Below are positions 25,374 to 33,842 of a DNA stretch of 49,313 bases, piece after piece. Numbering within the stretch: position 1 is the stretch's first letter; each line of letters starts with the position of its first letter. The notes under the pieces are model-generated. The model saw only the letters and a list, made by a program, of their open reading frames with translations, searched no databases and was not told the origin of the DNA. Source of the DNA: Novosphingobium capsulatum (GTDB lineage Bacteria > Pseudomonadota > Alphaproteobacteria > Sphingomonadales > Sphingomonadaceae); the NCBI GenBank assembly GCA_015661825.1, contig DQVI01000219.1, forward strand, positions 1 to 49,313, given 5' to 3'. The position numbers and the translations under genes are program-made.

Positions 25374-25733
25374 ATTCCGGACGAACCCCGCCTTCCCGCC
25401 CGGCTTGAGGCTTCGGCGCTGATCCGTCAGGCCCAGGCCGAAGGCGGCTTTGCGATGGTCCTCCACAAGGGCGATCCCGATGCCGGGACCATTGCCCTCG
25501 TTTTCCTCGAAAATCAGCAGCCTGGCGAGGATCTGGCCAGCCTGTGGGAGCGCCTGCCCCAGCCCGACGGCAGCCGTCCGTGGACCTGTACGAAAAAACA
25601 GGTATCTGAAAATAAACAGGATTTTGAGGATTATCTGGCCCGCCGAACCGCGCGGGACCCCGATCTCTGGCTGCTTGAACTGACTGTCGCGAACCAGAAA
25701 CACTTCGTCGGGAACGGACCGACCCTCGATTGA
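25374..25733 (+). CDS. DUF1491 family protein, probable ATT start
   Basis: About 119 residues; the family match begins almost at once (PRLPARLEASALIRQAQAEGG) and continues through KGDPDAGTIALVFLENQQ to WLLELTVANQKHF. This is DUF1491, a small alphaproteobacterial family of unknown function. In frame before it are only TTG at 25320 and ATG at 25296, both deep within ptsN and without a good ribosome site. ATT at 25374 has a GGAGG at the right distance and yields a family-like N-terminus. If ATT is not used, the gene would overlap ptsN by 30-55 bases. Confidence 0.75.
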   Translation: MPDEPRLPARLEASALIRQAQAEGGFAMVLHKGDPDAGTIALVFLENQQPGEDLASLWERLPQPDGSRPWTCTKKQVSENKQDFEDYLARRTARDPDLWLLELTVANQKHFVGNGPTLD

Positions 25734-25745
25734 CTCCCCCCGGCC

Positions 25746-25754
25746 TGTGGATAA
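25746..25754 (-). promoter_or_regulatory. Consensus DnaA box
   Basis: TGTGGATAA reads TTATCCACA on the minus strand, an exact E. coli-type DnaA box, in the 193-base gap before the SleB-type hydrolase and 5.3 kb from the putative origin. It is the only perfect one I noticed in the window. A chance match is possible. Confidence 0.45.
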
Positions 25755-25926
25755 TCCCGCAATCCATCGCAAATGCGCAGGCAGCGCCGCTTGGCATGGG
25801 GTTTGGAGGCGCTGCACGCAGACGGGGGTTTTCCGCCATGGCCCTTGCGGCCCTTGTCCGGCTTGTGCCGGATTTCGGGGTTTGCACGCCGTGGCTGGCC
25901 GATCACCGCCCAATGCAAGATGGTAG

Positions 25927-26607
25927 ATGATCGTTCCTTTTCACGTTGCCCGCGTGTCCGGTGCCGTCCGCAAGGCGGTCTATGGCATCATCGCGTTTGC
26001 AGCGTTGTGCGGCGTTTCCGCCGTACAGGCCGAGGATACCGTTCATGTCATCGCCAGCAATGGCATCAGCAAGGCTGGCCCGCAGGACCTGATGGTGGCG
26101 GTGCCCGAAGGCCCCGCCAACGGGGCGATTTCGGCTTCTGCGCCGCAATCGGCTGCTCTTGCCGCTTTCGCACCGCAAGCGCCCGCTGGCGCCCCGGCCT
26201 CGCTGGCCGACCTTGTCGAGGCGACCCCCCTGCCCGCCTCGCTCTCGCCCGAACTGGAATGTCTGGCTGGCGCGGTCTATTTTGAATCCAAGAGCGAAAG
26301 CCTCGCCGGGCAACTGGCCGTGGCCCGCGTGATCGTGGCCCGCAGCCATTCGGGCCGCTATCCTTCGTCCTATTGCGGGGTGGTCTACCAGCCTTCGCAG
26401 TTCTCGTTCGTGCACGGCCACATGATGCCCGCGATCAGCCACACCAGCCGCTATTGGGCCAACGCCGCCCGCATCGCCCAGATCGCCGATCAGGGAAGCT
26501 GGAAAAGCCCGGTCGAAGGTGCGCTGTTCTTCCACGCGGCGCGCGTTTCGCCGCGCTGGGGCAAGACCCGCCTTGCCGCCATTGGCGGGCACGTCTTTTA
26601 CCGCTGA
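25927..26607 (+). CDS. Secreted cell-wall hydrolase, SleB type
   Basis: A 226-residue protein with an N-terminal signal segment (about 1-36, ending VSAVQAED) and an Ala/Pro-rich linker (about 55-100). The C-terminal SleB/Hydrolase_2 domain (about 110-226) starts LECLAGAVYFESKSESLAGQ; the Glu in YFES is the expected catalytic residue. It ends HVFYR, as in the family. Such proteins cleave peptidoglycan glycan strands (lytic transglycosylase-like). ATG at 25927 directly overlaps a TAG/TGA-rich leader and has no strong ribosome site. Confidence 0.88.
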   Translation: MIVPFHVARVSGAVRKAVYGIIAFAALCGVSAVQAEDTVHVIASNGISKAGPQDLMVAVPEGPANGAISASAPQSAALAAFAPQAPAGAPASLADLVEATPLPASLSPELECLAGAVYFESKSESLAGQLAVARVIVARSHSGRYPSSYCGVVYQPSQFSFVHGHMMPAISHTSRYWANAARIAQIADQGSWKSPVEGALFFHAARVSPRWGKTRLAAIGGHVFYR

Positions 26608-26648
26608 AAATGCTTTGGCAGCGGGGCGCAATGGCCCTGCCGCCGCGC

Positions 26649-26966
26649 TCACTGCTTCCGCAGCGCCTTGGCCCAGTCGGCCACGGTATCGACCACGGTG
26701 TTGAGACCGAGCCTGCCCGCTTGCTCGTGCCAGGCATCCGCCGCCGTGACGATGGGGGCAACCAGCGCGCTGGGCGGCAATTGATCGGCCCAGTTGGCCA
26801 GCGCGTGGGAATTGAACAGGACCAGCGCCACGCTGCTGGCGCCCAGCAGGCCCCATGTCCAGCGCCAGCCGGTCTGGAGCGTGGCATCGGCCTCGCCTGC
26901 CAAGTCGATCGGCGACTCTCCCCAAGGCAGGCCGTCGGCATCCATGGGCTGTTTCTTTTTGCGCAA
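26649..26966 (-). CDS. Small single-pass membrane protein in acyltransferase operon
   Basis: A protein of 105 residues if TTG at 26966 is the start. This start is supported by the run GAAGGGGG (minus strand, about 26973-26980) six to seven bases upstream. An ATG at 26945 would give 98 residues. The protein has a basic start (RKKKQ), one hydrophobic segment (WTWGLLGASSVALVLF) and a short extracytoplasmic tail. I do not recognise a family. It starts 17 bases after the MBOAT stop, so it is the last gene of the putative O-acylation operon and may be an accessory subunit. Confidence 0.7.
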   Translation of the reverse strand: MRKKKQPMDADGLPWGESPIDLAGEADATLQTGWRWTWGLLGASSVALVLFNSHALANWADQLPPSALVAPIVTAADAWHEQAGRLGLNTVVDTVADWAKALRKQ

Positions 26967-26983
26967 GACGTGCCCCCTTCAGC

Positions 26984-28417
26984 TCAGAACTGGAAGTAGA
27001 TGAACGGGGCCATGCCCTGTCCGCGAAAGCCTTCGATCACCAGCAGCACGAAGGCGCCGAGCAGGCCCACCGTCCAGCCGGGCAGCCGTCCGAGCTGGCG
27101 CGCCAGATGCTGGACCGCCAGCCGGGGCCCGAAATGGCAGGCCATGCCCAAAGCGATCAGGCCGAGCAGCCAGGGCGTGGCCTGCGTGGTGCCTCCAGAC
27201 ATTGCTGCCATCCCGCGCAGATAGGCCAGCGCACCCGAAAACTCGGTGCAGCGGAAGAAGATCCAGCCCAGCGCCACGATGTGGAAGGTGATCACCACCC
27301 CCAGCCAGCGGGGCAGCACGGGCCAGCCTTCGGGCCGCACCTGCTGCCACAGCCGTTCGGCCACCAGCACCGTGCCATGGAGCGCGCCCCAGATCACGAA
27401 ATTCCAGCTCGCCCCGTGCCACAGCCCGCCCAGAACCATCGTGCCCAGCAGCGCGAGGCAGGTCCGCCACAGCGCCTGACGCGAGCCGCCAAACGCGCCG
27501 ATATAGAGATAGTCGCGCAGCCAGCTCGACAGGCTGATGTGCCAGCGGCGCCAGAAGTCCTGAAGGCTCGGCGCGCGATAGGGCTGGTCGAAATTGCGCG
27601 GGAACCGGAAGCCGAGCAGCCCGGCCAGCCCGATTGCCATGTCGGTATAGGCCGAAAAGTCGCAATAGATCTGCACCGCATAGCCATAGGCCGCGATCAG
27701 CAGGTCGAGGCTCGAATGGCTGGACGGATCGGAAAAGACCGGATCGACCAGATAGATCGAAAGATCACTGGCGATCACCGCCTTCTTGATCGTGCCCCAC
27801 AGGATCAGGAGCAGGCAGGCCGCCGCTTCCTGTCGGCCCAGCCGGGGCGCGTGGCGCAACTGGGGCAGCAGGTGGCTGGGCCGCACGATGGGCCCGGCCA
27901 CGAGATGGGGGAAAAAGCTCATCAGCACGGTCAGGTCGAGCAGGCGCGCGGGCCGGGTGCGGCCGTTGAACACGTCGATCACATAGCTCATGCCCTGGAA
28001 CGTGAAGAACGAGATCCCCACCGGCAGGATCACGTCGAGCGCGGGCACCGCATCGGGCATGCCCAGATGCTCGGCCAGCGCGGCAGCTTGCTGGGCAAAG
28101 AAATTGGCATATTTGAACCAGCCGAGCAGCGCGAGGTTGCCCGCGATGGCCAGCCACAGCCAGCCCTTGGCGCTCCCCCGCCGCTCGTGCTTCAGGCTTG
28201 TCGCAATGCGCCGGGCGAGGAACCAGTTGCCCAGCGAACTGCCGATCAGCAGCGCCACCGCGCGCGGTTCCCACAGGCCATAGAACAGCCACGAGGCGAC
28301 CAGCAGCATGATCGCCCGCCATTCGCGCCCATTGGCCCCGCGCACGCGCGCCAGAGCCCGGTTGAGCGCGAAGACGACCAGAAAGAAGACGTGGAAGGGA
28401 AGCGTGGGAAAAAGCAC
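26984..28417 (-). CDS. MBOAT family O-acyltransferase, AlgI-like
   Basis: A 477-residue polytopic membrane protein of about 10-12 helices. The family histidine is H334 in LGGLWHGASWNF; upstream are DFWRRWHISLSSWLRDYLYI and DFSAYTDMAIG, both AlgI/DltB-type signatures. AlgI-like proteins pass acyl (usually acetyl) groups across the inner membrane for polymer modification. The GTG at 28417 lies 11 bases after the SGNH stop with AAGG upstream. It is flanked by two SGNH proteins and a small membrane protein, which could supply the periplasmic transfer step. Confidence 0.95.
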   Translation of the reverse strand: MLFPTLPFHVFFLVVFALNRALARVRGANGREWRAIMLLVASWLFYGLWEPRAVALLIGSSLGNWFLARRIATSLKHERRGSAKGWLWLAIAGNLALLGWFKYANFFAQQAAALAEHLGMPDAVPALDVILPVGISFFTFQGMSYVIDVFNGRTRPARLLDLTVLMSFFPHLVAGPIVRPSHLLPQLRHAPRLGRQEAAACLLLILWGTIKKAVIASDLSIYLVDPVFSDPSSHSSLDLLIAAYGYAVQIYCDFSAYTDMAIGLAGLLGFRFPRNFDQPYRAPSLQDFWRRWHISLSSWLRDYLYIGAFGGSRQALWRTCLALLGTMVLGGLWHGASWNFVIWGALHGTVLVAERLWQQVRPEGWPVLPRWLGVVITFHIVALGWIFFRCTEFSGALAYLRGMAAMSGGTTQATPWLLGLIALGMACHFGPRLAVQHLARQLGRLPGWTVGLLGAFVLLVIEGFRGQGMAPFIYFQF

Positions 28418-28428
28418 CGTGCCGGCCT

Positions 28429-29799
28429 TCAGTGCGCCGGAGCGGGGTTGGCGCGAGCATGGGCGCCAGCACTGGCATCAGCAGCGGCAAACAGATCTGC
28501 CGCCAGACTTTCCCCGATCAGCCGCCCGCCTTCGCGCGTGAAGTGGACATGATCGCCCCGTTGCAGCCCGGCGGCGGTCCAGGCCATCGTCGTGCAGGGG
28601 CCGCCCATCGCGCCCTGCCAGTCCCAGAAGGCCAGCCCCAGCGTGGTGGCCAGCCTCTGTTCGAGCTTGCGCACTTGCGCCAGATGGCCCGGTATCGCCC
28701 ACCCATTCGCACAGGCGACCGTTTCGGGGCGCTCGGGCTGGGCGACGACGGGGCGGTTGCTGCCCGCGTCAGGCGGGCCCATCAGCAGGATCGGCACCGC
28801 AGACCCGGCCATCGCGCGCACCCGCGCCACCGCGCTGCGCATCATCGCCTCGGTCTCGTCGAGCTTGAGCGCGGGGTCGAAGCCTTCGTTCGTGCCGAAG
28901 GCCAGAATGACCAGATCGGGCCGTGCGGCGGCGATCTCGGCCCCGGCGACGGCATCGTCGGCCCGCGCCAGATGCATGACCCGCGCGCCGACCACGCCCA
29001 GATTGGCCACGATGGCCCCGTTTGCGCCCGTGCGGGTTTCCCACGCGGTCAGGCTGACGGTGCCGGTGTCGAGCGTCGACAGCACGACCTGACCGACCGG
29101 AACGGGCGAAACCCGCACGAAACAGGCCGCCCCTGTCGAGGGCGCGGCAAACTGGATCGGCTCGGCCGGAACGCCGTCGAACGTCACGCTGACCCCGCCC
29201 GCGCTGGGGCCGGTGAGCCCGCACAGGGTGAAGCGGGTGAAGCGCGTAGCCGGGCTGTCGGCGGTCAGGCTCATCGTCGCGCCGGGCGTGCTCGTCGTCT
29301 GGGTGAAGCCCGAAAAGCCGAGCAGCGCGCCATCGGCGTGGCGCTGGGGGCCGAACAGGGCATTGCCCTGCCATTCCGGGCTCTGCCGTGCGGTGACGCC
29401 CCAACTCAGGTAACCCTGATAGGGTTTTCCGGCGGGCATCATCCCGCGCCCGCCCTGCCCCAGCCGGATCTGAAGCGCCTGACGCAGGCCCTGGCTCACC
29501 ATGTCGCCCGCCGTGTGGCTGTCGCCGATCTGGAGGATGGACAGCACTTTGGGGGCGGCCACTTTGGTGCCTGCGGCCAGTTGCGCCAGAAACGGCGCGA
29601 GAACCCGCGCATTCGACAATTGCCCCGGAACCGGCGCGGGCGCGGGCACTGCGGGCGCTACGAGAGGGGGCGCCACGAGAGGGGGCGCAGACGCCGCAGC
29701 AGGCGCATCCTGCGCCATCGCCGGTTCAGGCGGGGCGAGCAGGGCCAGAGCCGCCAGAAGCGGGACCAAAACCGGAGCAAGCAGGCGGGTGGCGGTCAT
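28429..29799 (-). CDS. Secreted SGNH/GDSL hydrolase-fold acyltransferase candidate
   Basis: A 456-residue protein with a signal peptide (about 1-29, cut after AMA) and a Pro/Ala-rich linker (about 32-58). Block I is LQIGDSHTAGD with S94 as nucleophile. A beta-rich insert (about 150-290) follows. Block III is AFGTNEGFD, and block V is GDHVHFTREGG with the catalytic Asp-His pair. In MBOAT operons such proteins transfer the acyl group to the polysaccharide in the periplasm. The ATG overlaps the previous stop by 4 bases. Confidence 0.88.
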   Translation of the reverse strand: MTATRLLAPVLVPLLAALALLAPPEPAMAQDAPAAASAPPLVAPPLVAPAVPAPAPVPGQLSNARVLAPFLAQLAAGTKVAAPKVLSILQIGDSHTAGDMVSQGLRQALQIRLGQGGRGMMPAGKPYQGYLSWGVTARQSPEWQGNALFGPQRHADGALLGFSGFTQTTSTPGATMSLTADSPATRFTRFTLCGLTGPSAGGVSVTFDGVPAEPIQFAAPSTGAACFVRVSPVPVGQVVLSTLDTGTVSLTAWETRTGANGAIVANLGVVGARVMHLARADDAVAGAEIAAARPDLVILAFGTNEGFDPALKLDETEAMMRSAVARVRAMAGSAVPILLMGPPDAGSNRPVVAQPERPETVACANGWAIPGHLAQVRKLEQRLATTLGLAFWDWQGAMGGPCTTMAWTAAGLQRGDHVHFTREGGRLIGESLAADLFAAADASAGAHARANPAPAH

Positions 29800-31064
29800 T
29801 GGCCTTTTCCTCCGCGTGAGGGCATTTCGGTGTGGGATGCGGCGGGAGTATGGGCCGGACTTGTGGACAAACCTGTCGACTTTTCCGTGGGCAAGGCTGT
29901 GGACGAAGGCGGGGCAACCGGTGGAGACGGCTTTGCCGCCTTGTTTTCGGGTGTTTGCTTGTCCTTGGCAGGGCCATTGCCCGGCGCTTCGTCGAGATGC
30001 GGCCTGGGCGGGCGGGGCTTGTGGACAAGGAGCGGCTCGACCGGCTTGGGTACGGGCGGCTTGGGCACGGGGACAGAAGCGGGCAAGGGCGCCGGTCCCT
30101 GTGCCCTCGGGCCTTCCAGCAGGGCGAGGACCGGGCGGACCAGCGGCGCGGTGATGACCTCATACCCATGGAAGGTCATGTGCTTGCCGTCGTTGGCGCG
30201 GGCCAGATAATCCTTGCCGGTGGCCGGATCGACCAGCCGCAGGGAGAAGCGGTGCTGGCTATCTTCGGTGCGCGGCACCGAATTGGCGAACGGCACGCCC
30301 AACGGACAGGTCACTTTGGCGAAGAAGCGGTTCATGGCCTGAATGTCGCGGTCGTAGTCCGCGTCGCGCATGCGCGGCAGGCCGACCCAGCCGACGGCCA
30401 CCCCGCGCTGTTGCAGCATCTGGACCAGCGCGCGGGCGCGCTCGCCGATCACGGTTTTCCACGCCTCGCTCATGTAGGGGGCGGCATGGCCATCGACGAA
30501 GAGGCCCTGCGTATCGTTGGCGCCGATGCTGATCAGCGCGAGGTCGATGGGCTGCCCGGCCAGCCGCGCGCGCGCATCGTCGAGCAGGTTCTGCGTGCGA
30601 TAGCGGGTGAACCCGGTGCCTTCGTGGCTGAACTGGTGGACCTTGACTTCGGGATGGTGGCGGAAGGCCTGGTTGGTCGCGCTCCAGACCCCGTCACCAA
30701 ACGAATCCCCGAACACGCCGATGTGGATGGGCCGCCCCGACGCGATCGCCGCGTCGATCCGCGCGCCATGGGGGAAGCTGCCGCTGCATCCCGGAACGAG
30801 GCCGGGCAGCGGGACGGTCTTGGCCCCTGCGCCCGTCTTGTCCGCCCCCGTCTTGCCCGCGGCATGGGCCGGCATGGGCGCACCACCTTCATCGCCGCCT
30901 TCATCGGGCAGGGCCGCGCTATCGCCGCCTGTCAGCACCGAAGGCAAGACCGACAGGGGCTTGCCGCCGGTCGCAAAGGAAACACCCAGCACCGTGCCCA
31001 CGGCAATGCCGATGAACAGCACGGCCCCACGATCCAGCAATACGTTCAGCTTGCGCCTGCTCAA
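29796..31064 (-). CDS. DUF459 / SGNH-like membrane-anchored protein
   Basis: A 422-residue protein beginning at TTG 31064 (MSRRKLNVLLDRG), with one transmembrane anchor (about 14-31). The SGNH-type DUF459 domain (about 110-335) has block I GVFGDSFGDG with S121, block III SIGANDTQG, and a late DGKHMTFHGYE with the likely His. The last 85 residues are Pro/Lys-rich and low complexity, resembling a wall- or matrix-spanning tail. It has no ATG near the front; TTG is the only start that leaves the basic residues before the anchor. It is first in the four-gene set. Confidence 0.8.
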   Translation of the reverse strand: MSRRKLNVLLDRGAVLFIGIAVGTVLGVSFATGGKPLSVLPSVLTGGDSAALPDEGGDEGGAPMPAHAAGKTGADKTGAGAKTVPLPGLVPGCSGSFPHGARIDAAIASGRPIHIGVFGDSFGDGVWSATNQAFRHHPEVKVHQFSHEGTGFTRYRTQNLLDDARARLAGQPIDLALISIGANDTQGLFVDGHAAPYMSEAWKTVIGERARALVQMLQQRGVAVGWVGLPRMRDADYDRDIQAMNRFFAKVTCPLGVPFANSVPRTEDSQHRFSLRLVDPATGKDYLARANDGKHMTFHGYEVITAPLVRPVLALLEGPRAQGPAPLPASVPVPKPPVPKPVEPLLVHKPRPPRPHLDEAPGNGPAKDKQTPENKAAKPSPPVAPPSSTALPTEKSTGLSTSPAHTPAASHTEMPSRGGKGQ

Positions 31065-31190
31065 GAACCTGTCCCGCCTTTCAGCCTCGGCTCCTATGGA
31101 GGGGGGACCGAGGCGTCAACGGCTTCGCGGTCAGTTGCAGGGCAGACAAAGGCACGGCGCGGGGGGGCGAGGCCCTCTTGCCGCGCGGTG

Positions 31191-31212
31191 CACAGGCTGT
31201 GGATAGCCTGTG
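31191..31212. promoter_or_regulatory. Palindrome with DnaA-like box upstream of the acyltransferase set
   Basis: CACAGGCT (31191-31198) and AGCCTGTG (31205-31212) are exact complements around GTGGAT, and TGTGGATAG at 31198-31206 is one base from a perfect DnaA box. It lies in the 175-base gap between the PAS gene stop and the DUF459 gene start. A regulator site or a transcript end are both possible. Confidence 0.4.
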
Positions 31213-31239
31213 TGTTTTTTGATGAAAGTCAGGGGATTG

Positions 31240-32790
31240 TCAGGGAATCAGGCGGCGCGCTGCCCGTTCGAGCAGGGTTTCGTCGTCGAGCACTTCGCCC
31301 AGCACGGCCAGCCCGCCTTCGGGCAGGCGGCGCACCATGACCAGCGTGAATTCGCGGCCGGTTTCGGGCAGATCGTCGAGGCTGCGGATCGGCAGGGTGC
31401 GCAAGCCGGCTTCGAGCGCGGCGCGCGGATCGGTCCGCGCGGTCCCTTCCTCGGCCCGGCGCAGGCGCCGCTCGGCGGCGACCACGCCCTTGAGCCCGCC
31501 CGGCGTCTGGCCCAGAAACTGGCCCAGTTCCCCGCGCGAGAGGCCGATGCGGTGGGCATGGGCCAGCGCCGTGGCATATTCGGTCAGCCGGGTCTTGTCG
31601 TAGCTGGCCCCGAAGACGAGCTTGACCACCGGGATCAGCGGCGCGCGCGCCTGCATGGTCAAACCGGCATCGGCGAGCATTTCGGCGAAGTCCTCGGGCT
31701 CGGCCTCGGCGGCGAGGGCGAAATCCCAGGCCCGGCCAATCGCGGCATAGAGCGCCTGCCGGGTGCGATCCTCGCTGCCCAGCGCCAGTTCGGCCATTTC
31801 GCGTGCGCAGGCCAGCCAGTCGGCCAGACTGTCGGGTTCGGGTTCGGCCAGCCCTTCTGTCAGGCCGGTATTTCCAAACCCGGTATTCCCGAATGATGTG
31901 TCATCAAACGTTTCGAGCGCGGGCAGGATCTCGATATCCAGATCGGCCAGATCGAGTTCGGGGATCGCAAGGCCGGGATCGAGATCGAGCGTGGGCGCGT
32001 CCCTTCCGCGTGCCGGGCCATCGGCCCAATGGGGAAGGCCGGAGTGTGGGAGGCCAGAGTGTGGGAGGCTGGAATTGGCCGCGAAAACCGGATTGGGCAT
32101 CGCGGGCGGCACATGGCTGGACAGGGGGCCGGACAGATGGCCTGCCTCGACCGGATCGATGCGGGGTTCCTTGCGGCGCGGCTTCTTGGCGCTCAGCAAC
32201 TGGCCGATTTCGGCCATGATCCCGTCGGTCGTGGCCTGATCGGCCAGTTCCTTCCAGTTGATCACGCCATAGATATAGTCGAGCCGGGTGCCGTCGGAGG
32301 AAAACGGCAGCAGGATGCCGCGATAGAGGATCGTGCGGTCGCGCTGGTTGGTGAATTCGGCCTCGAAGCCGATCGGGGCCTCGTTGGCGACGATCTGGAG
32401 ATAGTGATCGGTGATCCGCGAGAGAATCGAGCGGCCCGGCACCTGGTTGAGGCGCAGGATCGTGTGCGGCGCCTCGCAATCGTGGAGCAGGTGTTCGCCG
32501 ACATAGGCGATGGCCGGATCATCGAGTCCGGCATCGAAATGGAGCAGCACCGAATGATCGGCAAAGGCGGGCCAATGGCCGTCGAGCAGCGGCTTTACCA
32601 GCGGGAACGGGGTTGTCCCCAGCATGCTCGCCCAGAAATTGTAGGCGCGCACCTGCATGCGGCGTTCGTCGGTTTCGAGAACCGGCGGGGGCGTATCGTC
32701 GCCGTCGAATCCCGGACTGGCCCCGTAAGCGGCTTCGAATGCGTCGCGATCACGCGTTTCCTGTCCGACATAGTCGCGCATGCCATCCAT
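31240..32790 (-). CDS. PAS domain-containing protein with linker repeats
   Basis: A 516-residue cytosolic protein without signal peptide. The N-terminal third (about 45-185) looks like a PAS-type sensor domain (FWASMLGTTPFPL, later FTNQRDRTILYRGILLPFSSDG and YIYGVINWKEL). The middle (about 225-330) is low-complexity, with three LPHSG-like units (32034-32078) and FGNTGFGNTG. The C-terminal third is helical, with VVKLVFGASYDKTRLTEYATALAHAHR and a basic RLRRAEEG stretch. It resembles an alphaproteobacterial PAS family of unknown output. Both ATG codons at 32790 and 32781 are usable. Confidence 0.7.
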   Translation of the reverse strand: MDGMRDYVGQETRDRDAFEAAYGASPGFDGDDTPPPVLETDERRMQVRAYNFWASMLGTTPFPLVKPLLDGHWPAFADHSVLLHFDAGLDDPAIAYVGEHLLHDCEAPHTILRLNQVPGRSILSRITDHYLQIVANEAPIGFEAEFTNQRDRTILYRGILLPFSSDGTRLDYIYGVINWKELADQATTDGIMAEIGQLLSAKKPRRKEPRIDPVEAGHLSGPLSSHVPPAMPNPVFAANSSLPHSGLPHSGLPHWADGPARGRDAPTLDLDPGLAIPELDLADLDIEILPALETFDDTSFGNTGFGNTGLTEGLAEPEPDSLADWLACAREMAELALGSEDRTRQALYAAIGRAWDFALAAEAEPEDFAEMLADAGLTMQARAPLIPVVKLVFGASYDKTRLTEYATALAHAHRIGLSRGELGQFLGQTPGGLKGVVAAERRLRRAEEGTARTDPRAALEAGLRTLPIRSLDDLPETGREFTLVMVRRLPEGGLAVLGEVLDDETLLERAARRLIP

Positions 32791-32890
32791 GGCCGGTCCC
32801 TCGATGCCACTGCCTCAAGGGTTCCTTCTGGCGCAACATGGTGAAGAAGCCATTAAGTCGCGCCTTTGGAATTCTCCCATGATTTTCGCG

Positions 32891-33784
32891 CTATGCGGCG
32901 CGTTCGGCAATCGCGCGGGCCTTGGCCAGAGTCTTCTCGGCCATGTCGCGGTGGAGCCGTTCGACCATCCGCCCGTTCACGCGCAAGGCGCCCTGCCCGG
33001 CATTGGCCGGATCGGCAAAGGCGGCCACGATGGCCTGCGCCTGGGCCACATCCTGTGGCGAAGGCGCGAAAACGGCATTGGTGACAGCCAGTTGCGCCGG
33101 ATGGATCAGGGTCTTGCCGTCGAACCCGAAGGCGCGGGCCTGTGTGCATTCGGCCTCCAGCAGGGCGGAATCGTCGATCACGTTGCACACGCCGTCGATC
33201 ACGACGAGGCCATTGGCGCGCGCGGCCAGCACGGCGGCGACCAGCACCGGCACGAAGGAGGCGCGGCCCGGTTCCTGCGCCATGCCGGTATCCTTGGCCA
33301 GATCGTTGAGGCCGAGCACGAAGCCCGACAGGCGCGTCGAACCGGCCATGTCGGCGATTCGCTCGATCCCGAGCACGGCGCGCGGGGTCTCGATCATCGC
33401 CCAGAGCCCGACCGATGGCCGATAGCCGAGCCGGTCCATCGCGCCCGACAGCGCGGCAATATCGGCAGCATCGCTGACCTTGGGGACGAGAATGGCCTCC
33501 GGTTCCTGTTCCGGGGGGCTATCGGCCAGCGCGGCCAGATCGGCTTCGCCCCAGGGGGTGTCCATGCCATTGATCCGGGAGATCAGGCGGCGATGGCCAA
33601 AGCCGCCGGTGCGGATCTGGGCGGCCAGTTCGGCGCGGGCCTGTGCCTTGAGATCGGGGGCGACGGCATCTTCGAGATCGAGGATGATGGCATCGCAATC
33701 GAGGCTGCGGGCCTTGGCCAGGGCGCGGGCATTGCTGGCCGGCATGTAGAGCACCGAGCGCAACGGGCGCGAATCGTCGATCAA
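32891..33784 (-). CDS. HpcH/HpaI aldolase / CitE-like CoA ester lyase
   Basis: A 297-residue TIM-barrel protein of the citrate-lyase beta / malyl-CoA lyase group. Features are RSVLYMPASNARALAKARSLDCDAIILDLEDAVAPD, LVPKVSDAADI, MIETPRAVLGIERIA with the metal-binding Glu, and the closing FDGKTLIHPAQL. The exact substrate (for example malyl- or citramalyl-CoA) cannot be told. The start is TTG at 33784, supported by AGGAG seven bases upstream (forward 33791-33799); no ATG or GTG is better placed. It follows sufA on the same strand after a 114-base gap. Confidence 0.92.
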   Translation of the reverse strand: MIDDSRPLRSVLYMPASNARALAKARSLDCDAIILDLEDAVAPDLKAQARAELAAQIRTGGFGHRRLISRINGMDTPWGEADLAALADSPPEQEPEAILVPKVSDAADIAALSGAMDRLGYRPSVGLWAMIETPRAVLGIERIADMAGSTRLSGFVLGLNDLAKDTGMAQEPGRASFVPVLVAAVLAARANGLVVIDGVCNVIDDSALLEAECTQARAFGFDGKTLIHPAQLAVTNAVFAPSPQDVAQAQAIVAAFADPANAGQGALRVNGRMVERLHRDMAEKTLAKARAIAERAA

Positions 33785-33842
33785 GTCCTGTCTCCTCTCA
33801 TCAGCGCGGGCCGGTGTGGAGGAAGATCAGGCCGACGGCGAG

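Noticed and set aside
29872..30028. Two TTGTCCACA (minus-strand) DnaA-like boxes at 29872-29880 and 30020-30028
   Set aside because: Both lie within the Pro/Lys-rich coding tail of the DUF459 gene, where they arise from ordinary codons, and they differ from consensus.
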